The position numbers and the translations under genes are program-made. Under the pieces are notes generated by a model that was given only the letters and a program-made list of their open reading frames with translations, was not told the DNA's origin and searched no databases. Positions 54,596 through 64,000 of a stretch of DNA of 64,000 bases are shown here, one piece after another. The stretch covers positions 1 through 64,000 of the forward strand of contig MU623442.1 in assembly GCA_025201765.1 (NCBI GenBank), given 5' to 3'. Numbering within the stretch: the stretch's first letter is position 1; each line of letters starts with the position of its first letter. Source of the stretch: Daldinia sp. FL1419. Taxonomy: Eukaryota; Ascomycota; Sordariomycetes; Xylariales; Hypoxylaceae.

Positions 54596-56477
54596 ATGTC
54601 TCCTCCGGGATCAATTAGCAACCTGGACTGGTATGTTACTGTAAACTCTCAACGAAGTAAAAGATAAAATAAGAAAGACCACGCCTCTAATAAATCCTAT
54701 AAAATAAATAGGGAGCCAAGCTTCGATACAATCGCCGTGCACGGTGGGCAAGAGCCTGACCCGATCAATGGCGCAAGAGCTGTGCCTCTTTACCAAACTG
54801 CTGCTTACAACTTCTCCGATGCTGCTGATGGAGCAAGCAAGTTCGCCTGGTCTCGAGATGGATACGTCTATACGCGTATGGGAAATCCCACCAACACAGT
54901 TTTCGAAAACCGAATGGCCATGCTAGAAGGTGGCGTTGGAGCAGTAGCCACCGCGTCTGGTCACTCAGCACAAGTGAGTTATATGTCTTAAGTCGACCTG
55001 TGTAATCGGTCTATATTAATAGGCGGATTCTAGTTTATGGCCTTAACCCAATGTTGCGAACCCGGTCACAACTTTATCAGTACTAGCTGGCGTAAGTCTC
55101 ATTGTTGAGAATATAAGATAACATTGGTAATTAAACATACTAAACGATTCACTACCGTAGTATACGGCGGCAGTTTCAACCAATTTCGTGTGTATTTGAG
55201 CAAGTTTAAGATTAGTGTCAAATGGGTCATTGGAAATGATCCCGCCAAATTTGACGAGGCAGTTGACGAGAACACACGAGCCATTTACATCGAGACGATT
55301 AGCAACCCGAAACACAGTGTTCCAGACATTGCAGCAATTGCTGCCGTGGCTCACAAGCACGGCATTCCCCTAGTTGTCGATAACACCTTTGGTATGGGGG
55401 GTTATCTATGCCAGCCTATCAAGCTCGGAGGTGAGTAGACCGCATACGCATGATTTGTTTCAACCTGAATCTACAAGCTAACCGAGAACCCTAGCTGACA
55501 TCGTCACACACTCCGCTACGAAATGGATCGGTGGCCATGGAACTAGCATGGGCGGTATCGTGATTGATGGTGGTCACTTTGATTGGAGTGCGTCTGGGAA
55601 ATTCCCTGGATTTACAGAACCCGCCGAGGGTTACCATGGCTTGCGATTCTGGGAGACGTATGGGAAGAAGGCATTGGCGGCTAAAGTAAGAATGGACAGC
55701 ATGCGTGATCTTGGCCCCTGCATGAGCCCCTTCAATGCCTGGTTATTCCTCCAGGGACTAGAAACACTTTCGCTTCGTGGTCAGCGAACCGTCGAGAACA
55801 CGCAGAAGCTCGCTGAATGGCTAGAGAATCACCCCTGTGTTAACTGGGTGTTGTACCCGGGTCTAAGGTCGCATCCCGACTACGAATTGGCAAAGAAAGT
55901 TATGCCCAAGGGAGCAGGCGGTGTTCTAACCTTTGGTGTGGTGAGTACTCGGCCCCTTTATTCGTGTAACTCGAAAATGTTACCATAGTGAAGCATTTCG
56001 GGCTGTTGCGCACTATGAGCTAACGTTGTCTGTAGGCTGGGAAGGTTGAACAAGTCCGTGCGGTGGTCGATAATCTCAAGATGGCAAGCCACTTGGCCAA
56101 CGTTGGAGACTGCAAGACCCTCATCATCCACCCGTGGGTAACGACACACCAGCAGATGCCCGATGACGAGAAGATCAAGGGTGGTGTTACACGTACGTTT
56201 GCTCTGTCTTTTAACCCTTACAATTTACGTTGAGACAGCATTACTGACTCAGACTCGACGAACAGCCGATCTCCTGCGTGTCAGCCTGGGCATTGAGGAC
56301 TTCGAAGACATAAGGAAAGATTTCGAGCAGGCATTTAAGGCTGCCGGTCTCGAGAAGGCAGAGAAGGCCGGCATAGATCCGTTCCAGACAGCTATGAACC
56401 TCGTCAGTGGAGGATTTATGGGCAAACTAGCGACAGGAGCACCACGGCCCGGCACAGATGGAACCATACAATCTTAG
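54596..56477 (+). CDS. MET17: O-acetylhomoserine sulfhydrylase-type PLP enzyme
   Basis: Seven exons (54596-54630, 54712-54973, 55034-55091, 55161-55430, 55495-55940, 56036-56192, 56266-56477) give 479 residues. The Cys/Met-metabolism PLP fold is complete: FDTIAVHGGQEPDPINGARA, YTRMGNPTNTVFENRMAMLE, ASGHSAQFMAL, LYGGSFNQF, IETISNPKHSVPD, PLVVDNTFGMGGY, and the PLP lysine in THSATKWIGGHGT. It replaces the acetyl group of O-acetylhomoserine with a nucleophile: sulfide in methionine synthesis, others in specialised pathways (Fub7 type). The family usually ends near RKDFEQAFKAAGL. Here about 38 more residues follow (EKAGIDPFQTAMNLVSGG onward), an unusual tail. It is third in the aspartate-derived gene set with HOM3 and MET2. 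Confidence 0.93.
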
Positions 56478-56944
56478 ACAATTGCATCGTACAATGGGAG
56501 AGGACTCTCGGCTAGATATAGGGCTTCGATACCAGGTGGCGCAAGAGTTACGGATGGCAAGGGATCAGGAAGTTCGAGCAAATAGCATTTGCATCAATGG
56601 TGGCACATCGGCATTAATCACTCGGATATCGCACATGAAGATGATTTACTTAAGGGGAAATACTTGTTATGTATATGTTGCAAATGATTGTCATGAAATC
56701 CACTCTATAAAGCAATCTTGCTTTTTTTAATAAATGTGTTCTTAACCATGTCGCGGGTATAGGCGGGGGATATCTTGTAACCGAGGTTGATTATTAAACA
56801 TAAGTGTCCATCTTATATGCAGCAGACCTCTCTCATACACTTCTCGCCTACTCCATCTCAATTCTTCAACATCTTCATCACATTGGATCTCATATATCAT
56901 CTCTCCATAATTCGATTATAAAATCGATAATCTGATTTATCGTT
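56478..56944. other. Intergenic, MET17 to GST kappa
   Basis: 467 bases between two plus-strand genes. A TTTTTTAATAAATG string (56722-56735) may be the MET17 polyadenylation region. The frame 56458-56730 is not supported. Confidence 0.5.
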
Positions 56945-58018
56945 ATGGGTGGTCATATTGATTTGTACCTTGACGTCGGTAATTCTTCCCTCCTACGTAA
57001 TCACGGTGAAAGCTGAATATTTATCACTTATCAGTTATCATTTGTGAGACTCACGGCTAACTCTTGGGACAACCAACATCAGCGTCGTTATACAGTTACA
57101 TAGCATTTGTCCAAGTCATTAAAATTCAGAATGTTTTGAAACAACATTCCGTCGGCATTGAGTTAGTCGGGCCCTCATTAATATGTATAACGAACGTTGC
57201 AACATCATGTAACCTACCTAGGCTTCTAGGTTAGGTAAATACCGGGAGGTAGAGACAGAATATCAGCTAACAAGCCAAACTAGCATCCACCCATTCTTCC
57301 TCGGCGCTGTAAATGCCGCCTCCGGTAAGTTACTACCTATCTTAGCCATAGATAGATAGATATTTAGATAAGCATCACGCATTGCGTCCCAGCACTTCTG
57401 ACCCCCAACCCAGGAAACAAACCCCCCTGGACCCTCCCCGCCAAGGCCGTTTACGGAACCTTCGACACCCAGCGCTCTCTGCGCGCCGTCGGACTCCCCA
57501 ACCTTACTCCCCCAGGGGACCTCATGCAAGCGGGCCGGACCCCCGTTCCGCTCCGCGCGCTGCTCTACATCAAATCGCGGCATCCCGGCGATACGTACCT
57601 CCGCACGTGGCGGGCCCTGCTCCACGCCTTCTGGGAACTTCACCGTCCTCCTATTACGCCCGACGCGCTGCGCGAGACGCTCGCGGGTATTCCCGCTGAT
57701 TTGAACTTGGCCGGGGATGTCGGGACGTCCGCTGAGGGGGGAAACCGATTGTTTTCGGATGCGGAGATCGACGAGATCCTGAAGGCGGAGAAGTCCGACG
57801 AGTGCAAGGCCAAGCTCCGGGAGACGACGCAGAAAGCCCTGGACCAGGGCGCGTTCGGCGCCCCGTGGATGTGGGCCACGGACGCGAAGACTGGGCGTAG
57901 CGAGCCCTTCTTCGGTAGCGACAGGTGGAGTCACGTGTATGCGTTCCTTGGGCTGCCGTATCGAGATGTTGAGTTATTGCCGCCTGGGAATGCAAAGGGC
58001 TCCGAATCGAAGTTATAA
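56945..58018 (+). CDS. Kappa-class glutathione S-transferase (DsbA-like), PTS1 tail SKL
   Basis: Exons 56945-56978, 57083-57161, 57284-57324 and 57414-58018 give 252 residues. The thioredoxin/DsbA-type fold opens MGGHIDLYLDVASLYSYIAF with the conserved D-SLYSY motif. IHPFFLGAVNAASG, NKPPWTLPAKAVYG, WATDAKTGRSEPFFGSDR and FGAPWMW follow, as in GSTK and bacterial 2-hydroxychromene-2-carboxylate isomerases. The C-terminus is SKL, the canonical PTS1 signal, matching the peroxisomal location of kappa-class enzymes. The first three exons are short; frame is kept at every junction. It is head-to-tail with MET17, 467 bases downstream. Exon 4 is clearly more GC-rich than its neighbours. Confidence 0.9.
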
Positions 58019-58380
58019 CTTGAGCTAAGATTTGAGGCTGCTGGGGATATCTCTTTGGAGAAGAAAATTAGCTACGCGGGACGTGAAGAATCAAATAAGT
58101 GTGTCTGCGATCAAGAACGTTCATCTATTAATCAATATATACGCTATGCCGTGAAAACTTTTGTATCGGAGAAGCATTAGGTAGGCAGTTTCTGTCCTGT
58201 GGATATATCTTTCGTAAATAGTCGTATAAATAGTCGTAAAACCGTGGCGTCGTTAGGTCTATCGGCCAAAAATGAATGTTTAAAAAATACCAACAACGCC
58301 GGCTCTGGTGCTAGGATTGACCTGCTGGGTTAGCAGCTCAGGCTATCCTTAGCTTTCGTTACCGAAATTCCCGTTACGCA
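58019..58380. other. Convergent 3' intergenic region
   Basis: 362 bases between GST kappa and the CorA-like gene. Nothing seen. Confidence 0.45.
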
Positions 58381-60759
58381 TTAAGACGACAGATCACGAC
58401 CCTGCTCCTCCAGTGTTTTCGACGTTACGAACTTGTCCCCCTTTCCTAGCATCGCTGCCGTAGCTGTCCCAGAGTTCCATGTAGAGGCCTTATTGATCGT
58501 CTTCTTACGCATAATCGCTAGGATGTCCTTTTCCATCGTATCAATGCCTTTTTCAATCTCTATATCCTCTTCAGCGTACTTCCTCTCGCGCCTATGGTCT
58601 ATGATCCACCAGACCATCACGATCAATAAGGTCAAGGGCAACGTGACGGCAAAGTATACCCAAAGCTCGCTTGAAACCTCCGAGCCCCCCGAGGAGTCAC
58701 CACCACTGTCCGACCCTAGAAGAGTAAGATTTCGAATAAAATAAGTCGCTAGGTAGTAATTAATCACTTACCAACTCTGAAATCAAAGAAGGTCATGCTG
58801 AAGACGGAAGCCATAAACGTCCCGGGGAGGAATACCGCACCGAGGAGGGACAGCGTTTTCATAGCTGTGCCGTCTCGCTTAGTAGCATGCGCTAATCTCC
58901 TCTGTTGGGAGGCGATTTCGAGATTGAGCTTAGATTCCTTTTGGGCCATGATGTTATATAACTGTTCGCCTTGTATTAGTAAAATGCAAGTTAGCTAATA
59001 AGCACTAGTGGAAAACCTACAGCTTGCCGTTGTATATGCAATCTTTCCAGCGTTGTATGTATGTAATGCTCCATACCAGTAAGCTTTACCCGGTAAAAGT
59101 CCAATCTAGATAGCATTAGGTCGTGCAGATCCTTGACCTCGTCCGCGTGGGCTCCCTCTGGCCTTTGCTGCATGAACTTTTTCATTGCTCTCTTGATCTC
59201 TCCAATAATCCCACGGTATGCCTGTGGCCGTTTCCAGAGGACTTGAGAATGGCATTCCACAAGATCCCGATTAATGCCATCAACGTCGAATTCAGAATAC
59301 ACTTCCGCTGCATCGATCTCGTTGCGCATAGTGATGGCATTCTCGAGACGGCGTAGCCAGTCTCGTGCATCCCGCTGCCTTTTGTCGCCCTTGGAAGAAA
59401 GGTCGTGGGAGAGAATGATCATCGGAAGGAGAAGTGGATGGCCCACTTCAGCTCGGCAGGCCCTCAAATGTTCTAGCGACTTCGCAATGTCAGAGGAGCT
59501 AGTGCCTTTAACAAACCCCGACGTGATGCGAGTCTTGTATGAATATGAGAGCACTAAGTAGGATATGTTAGTATAAGTTGCAAAAAATATTGGGCTTGAC
59601 AATCGAATTCGCTCCATGAATCTGTGGTCGGAGCTATGAAAAGAATAGGGGTAAGATAGTACAAATGAGCCTTGATATAGGGTAACTTACTAATCTCCCA
59701 TCCTCGAGTCTTGCCCTTCTTTCGTACGTCAGATTTTCGAAAGATAATTTCTAAGGATAGTCAGCCATATTCCCTTAGAGTACTTCTTGGCCATGCTTGA
59801 AAGTAACAAGGTTCAAAGATATACTTACGAAGATGGCGGTCATCCTTGTTTTGATCCTGAGAGCACCAGAAAAAGGGGCCAACGAGACTGCTACCCTCAA
59901 TCGCCCGGAATGGGAGATGCCACGCCTGAATCATCCACTATTAGTAAATTGACTAATAAATAAATCACGACTTCGCCACGGCTTATAAGGCGCGAACCCA
60001 GCACCCGGCAGGCCCAATATACAAATTTGGAGTTAATAGCCTACCAACTGGTAGAGTAATGGACGGACAATATTACACACCTTGACCATGGATTCATAAG
60101 ACTTTTTCTGCAGGGATATGTAGTCGGGCGCGAACGTATTGGCGTGTTTAGCATCTTTTTGGATTCTGCCATAAGTTTTAGCCTCAGTCTTACTTATTAT
60201 TCTCGCTCGACACGAAATCCGACTCTTACTTACATCAGACGAATTCCATCTTGCAGCCTCACTCCGTCTTGCAACGGCTGAGGAGAAAATGTGCCCTAGA
60301 ATATACTAACGTGTTAGTGCAGAATGCTAATGGATTTGAGATGAAAAACTTGGGAGAGGCTTGGTGAATGGAGTCGTTAGAATACGTTGCAATACACACT
60401 ATAACGCCCCTAAGACCTATAAGACTTGATATAAAATGGTTGATTTACAGTTTGATGAAGAAAGTTTTCAAAGTCATCCTCTGTTAGTAAAGGATGACTT
60501 TCGCAGCTATTATAAGCCGGATCCTAATGTTACATTCAAGTCAGTATTGGTTTTACTCATAGAGTTATTAAATATGTCAAGAGGTACGCATATGAAAGAT
60601 TAGGTAGTTAATCAAACTTAAAAAGTAGAGAAATAAGTATAATACACTCCGTGACACCAGGGTAAAACGCACCGTGTAGTTAAAGATCTCCAAATACGTC
60701 GTTTTTTCCTCGACACATTTGCATTGGTCGAGATGCCAGCGGAACAAATAGTCGTCCAT
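58381..60759 (-). CDS. CorA-like two-helix membrane protein, fungal type
   Basis: Nine exons on the minus strand (60673-60759, 60234-60295, 60081-60165, 59829-59937, 59691-59750, 59601-59633, 59021-59553, 58772-58961, 58381-58715) give 497 residues. The N-terminal two thirds are soluble and charged (DARDWLRRLENAITMRNEID). A long helix (EIASQQRRLAHATKRDGTAM) leads into TM1 (LSLLGAVFLPGTFMASVFSM). A Gly/Ser loop and TM2 (LWVYFAVTLPLTLLIVMVWW) follow, then a cytosolic tail. This is the layout of CorA-type magnesium channels. The GMN signature expected after TM1 is absent; SMTFFDF stands there, as in the divergent fungal CorA-like group. Ion transport is therefore not assured. Exon 7-8 junction and the N-terminus are less certain; earlier exons may exist. 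Confidence 0.78.
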
Positions 60760-62631
60760 ATCGATAGCGGTCAAGAGAGGCAAGCTACGTTAAGATACTG
60801 CAAAAGGGGGGCAAAGGCAAGCATTTGCTATAGGGAATAATAATCGGAGCAGTGCGGCGTCAAAACATCTTCAATTAAGCTTTGAGCTTTCATATAACTG
60901 TTTGACGTGCAGGAGATCGAGGCGCAGTATATTTAAATCGTTGCGGAGAGTTCGTGTGAGGCGATGCTTGACCGAACTTGTCCTGTCTCAGGATTTGCAG
61001 AATGCAGAATGCGGAATATGCAAAACGCAGACTTGCAGACTTGCAGATTTGCAGATTTGCAGATTTGCAGGTTGCGGATTGCGGATTGCAGATTGCAGAT
61101 TGTAGGTCGGAGTCCTACAGACGAGAAATTGAACCAAGAAATTGAACTTCACCCCCAACCTTGGAACTTTGTTTAGATAAAAATGATTTACTAACCCAGG
61201 TTACTTAAGAAATAAACGTTAAGCTAACGATTAAGGAGAAATAAGGGAGAGGCGGGTTGACAGGGTAGATAGGGTACTTCGTAGAACTAGTTAGGTTAGA
61301 AGCTTGTTCTAAATCGTAAGCGTTTGTGGAGACACGACCACGGGATTGGGTGGAGATTTATGGATCGCGGCCATAACCCGAGCATCCGTCCCATTTTAGG
61401 ACTACTTAGAACTACCGGGACTTAGTTATTATTACTTATAACTGGTTAGGTATACAGTACATACATCTTGTAAAAAAGAACCTTCTTTTGTCCTACTAAA
61501 TACCTACTTACCTAGGTACACAATTGCTACATAGTAGGTACCGACTTGACCGATACAAACCTGTGATATAGACCCACATGACTTCGTCACGTGGCTCCAA
61601 GATTCATTCTCTAAGAGAGTTTAGTGTTTGTAAAAGAAAAATTTAAAAAAAATTTAAAAATCTTAGTTTTCTAATACAAGTCTTTCGAGACTTCGACAAA
61701 ACCTCACAGGATTATCTTTGCCAACTTAACATACTTAAAGTATGATAATATAGTTACCTTGCCTAATTAAACAATAATGCGTGTCTCTCTTTTAAAGGCT
61801 AATACAGATCTTAGTCGGCATGAGACTCGCAGCAGTATCATCATATATTACCATTGCTATTAATAAGATAGACGGTACCCTGTGCCCTGAATATAGGATG
61901 AATCGAGACTTGTGAGGCGAAAATAAAATAAAATAAAGTACTACCTAGGAAGTACACAGATACCGACCTAGGTACGTAATGTATGGTGGGGGGAGGGGAA
62001 GGTAAAGGGAGGGGGAGACCTTGGCTTGGAGAAAACTATCCTCAGAACCATGAACAGAGCCTCATGCGGGTCTCTACATCGACGTGTCCGGTGAAAATTA
62101 CCTCCCATGATCATTGGACATCACAATACCAAATGGCAACGTTCTTATGGTAGGCAACAACGCGGCCTTTATAGAATAATCGACTACCTTCGTGGCATGA
62201 TACAAAGGTCGACTGCATACAACACTCCAATGCTACCTGCAACTGACGTAGTTACGAACCACGACTTTTGGGTCTTTTAGTCTGTTAGCCTATAATGTTC
62301 GTATGTAAAATTTCCAAGGCTAGACCAACGCCCAATTCAATATTAGGCCCCCTTTTTCTATCGCCTTGGGTCTTATGACAGCTTCACGACTGTTCGTCCA
62401 GATTTGGAGTCGATCCTCATTCATCGCCCTTTCCAAGCTTGTTCTATCGCGTTCGATACGATTTTACGCCATAAAAGCTCATATCATCACTTCTTTTCGA
62501 GGTGTCCATAAAAAGCAAAGCTACGGATTGAAACTTTGCCCAAGTCTAGCCCAGCTGATAGGCCCTGATCTAAGAACCTGCAATGCGCCTCGCCTAATAG
62601 TACTCACTTACAGAACAAGCCGACCAACTTA
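60760..62631. other. Intergenic, about 1.9 kb
   Basis: It contains the CAGATTTG tandem patch (own entry). 61440-61560 and 61940-61985 hold CCTAGGTAC motifs, and 61640-61670 an A/T run. The frame 62366-62653 overlaps the last PKA exon antisense and is not supported. No gene seen. Confidence 0.5.
60991..61103. repeat. CAGATTTG-type degenerate tandem repeat
   Basis: About a dozen copies of a 7-9 base unit: TTGCAGA, TTGCAGATT, TTGCGGATT and AATGCAGAATGCGG variants. The plus-strand frames through it code for Cys/Leu/Ala-rich junk. Confidence 0.9.
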
Positions 62632-64000
62632 TCAGAAGTCAGGGAACAGGTAACCATACCTAAAGATGTTAGCTTACATATTCTTGGCTATGATTCGATT
62701 CGTTTAGCTTACTCGTCGCTCCCCGATTGGCCATATTTTTCTGTTTCTTCGGGGTACCTGTCGAATTGGCTTGCGTCACCAGCACCGGCCTTAACCGGGG
62801 GTGTGTATGGAGCGTCAATATCTTTTCTTGACAACCTGTCCCATGTGACCTCTGCGAACCAAGGGTGAGTTTTCACATCCTGCGACCCGCCGTAGAGATT
62901 GCCCAGCCGTTTTGTCAAATCCGGCGTAATAAGGAGCTCCAGTAAGTTCTGAGCATCAGGGTGTACATACGCCGGATATTTAACTTTGCCCCTCAGAATA
63001 TTTTCGTAGATTTTCATCGGCGAACCGCTGTCCCAAAAGGGTGTGTAGCCGCAAAGCATCTCGTAGATTAAGATACCCAGAGACCACCTGTGATAAATAT
63101 TGCGTGAGAAACTACACTACGAGCGGCATTTGTAAACCAAGACTCACCAGTCTACCGACTTGTTATATCCCTTATTGGAAACGACTTCCGGTGCTAAGTA
63201 GTCTGGAGTTCCACACAAGGTCCATGTCTTATCCGGAACCCTCTTGGCAAAGCCAAAATCCGTTATCTTGAGGTGCCCGTGACGGTCCAGAAGCAAGTTT
63301 TCAGGTTTTAAATCTCTGTAAATGATATTTCTTGAGTGCAAGTATTCAAGTGCAAGGGTGACTTCTGCAGCATAGAATTTAGCCACGGGATTAGGAAATC
63401 GCTGATGATGAGTTAGCAACGTAAAGCACCTAGACGGGAAAAAAATTTCAAGCTGGCCAACGTACCCCTGATTTCCTCAGCAAAGAGAATAACTCGCCAC
63501 CCTCAACGAAATCCATGACCATATACAAATTCTTCGGATCTTGAAAAGTACCCCATAGCGTTATGAGGAATGGGTGTTTAACCTCACCAAGCATTCGCCG
63601 TTCATCATTGGTGTGTTCCACCTGCTTCATCTTAACAACTTGAGCTTTCTTTAAAACCTTAATGGCGTAAAATCGTTGGTTATGTTTTGATTGGACTAAA
63701 TGAACACGCCCAAAACTTCCCGTGCCCAGCGTCCGGAGGAGATCAAAGTCGGTAAGTGAGTACTTTCCCTTCGTTACCCTAACCTCGTTAGGTTGTGATT
63801 GCTGCTGCTGCTGCTGTTGTTGTTGTTGGGGTTGCGCTGGGGGCGATGCGTGAAGGCCTGGCTCTCATGTCAGATAAAATATTAACTAGCTGTAGTTGTA
63901 GGTGTCCTTTACCGTCATTTTGCGGTAGGTTGATTAGGTTGTTGATACTCGGCAAGTTTTGCGGCGTTCCCGTGTGCGCGGGACTCGGACTAGGCTGGAT
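62632..64000 (-). CDS. cAMP-dependent protein kinase catalytic subunit (5' end outside window)
   Basis: Exons on the minus strand are 63913->64000, 63466-63863, 63148-63401, 62713-63087 and 62632-62659, giving 380 residues; the N-terminus continues beyond the right edge. The visible part starts Ser/Pro/Asn-rich, then a polyglutamine run of about ten (CAA/CAG). The kinase domain has LRTLGTGSFGRVHLVQS, YAIKVLKKAQ, YRDLKPENLLLD, DFGFAKRV, and WTLCGTPDYLAPEV with the activation-loop Thr. The AGC tail ends in a separate 28-base exon coding YGYLFPDF, which restores the hydrophobic motif of PKA. A stop just past the preceding exon hides this exon in a simple frame reading. LLRKSGRFPNPVAKF carries Gly where relatives usually have Gln. 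PKA relays cAMP signals in growth and development. Confidence 0.95.

Noticed and set aside
57263..57934. 223-residue minus-strand frame
   Set aside because: Antisense to GST kappa exons, in GC-rich DNA; no domain content.
58951..59030. Alternative junction of exons 7 and 8 in the CorA-like gene (donor GTTTTC, acceptor ATACAAG)
   Set aside because: It also keeps frame but uses a poor donor; GTAGGT with GAACAG was preferred. Only cDNA can decide.
1..64000. CRISPR array, rRNA or intact tRNA gene
   Set aside because: The only regular array is the eukaryotic satellite at the left edge; no complete cloverleaf or rRNA core was found by eye.

Overview
The window is nuclear DNA of a filamentous ascomycete (Pezizomycotina, probably Sordariomycetes; the class is inferred). 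The evidence is fungal versions of conserved eukaryotic genes, short introns (46-143 bases) with CTAAC/CTGAC branch points, intergenic DNA rich in TACCTAGGTA-like motifs, and an AT-rich block beside a satellite array. All gene models below were spliced by hand, with the reading frame checked across every junction.

Layout. 1-3.2 kb: a 14-copy satellite followed by a gene-free AT-rich block that looks RIP-affected. 4.3-17.8 kb: housekeeping genes: an Aurora kinase, ATP23, glutamate 5-kinase (PRO1), NIP7, NOC3, a disordered protein carrying two GLxxSRW motifs, POP3 and a probable papain-like hydrolase. 20.3-28.3 kb: one 2,544-residue deubiquitinase. 30.7-40.4 kb: a fungal protein of unknown function, a PRCC-family protein, an isolated O-methyltransferase and the TORC2 subunit SIN1/AVO1. 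42.8-43.6 kb: a secreted Ser/Thr-rich, probably GPI-anchored protein.

44.3-58.0 kb is the most interesting part. An HSDL2-like dehydrogenase ending in AKL, an aspartokinase, a homoserine O-acetyltransferase, a nitrilase, an O-acetylhomoserine sulfhydrylase and a kappa-class glutathione transferase ending in SKL lie in succession. The core four fall on one metabolic line: aspartate is activated, homoserine is O-acetylated, and the acetyl group is replaced by a nucleophile. A nitrilase sits in the middle, divergent from the acetyltransferase. The same three amino-acid enzymes (aspartokinase, homoserine acetyltransferase, O-acetylhomoserine lyase) supply the amino-acid part of fusaric acid in Fusarium (FUB3, FUB5, FUB7). 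No polyketide synthase or NRPS is visible here. With a nitrilase present, a cyanide or nitrile route through 2-amino-4-cyanobutanoate to glutamate is an alternative hypothesis.

58.4-64 kb: a CorA-like two-helix membrane protein on the minus strand, a tandem-repeat patch, and the catalytic subunit of protein kinase A, whose 5' end lies beyond the window. Its last exon, coding for the FPDF tail, is only 28 bases long. Two introns in the window (in PRO1 and the deubiquitinase) are of the GC-AG type. No rRNA, functional tRNA or CRISPR array was seen.
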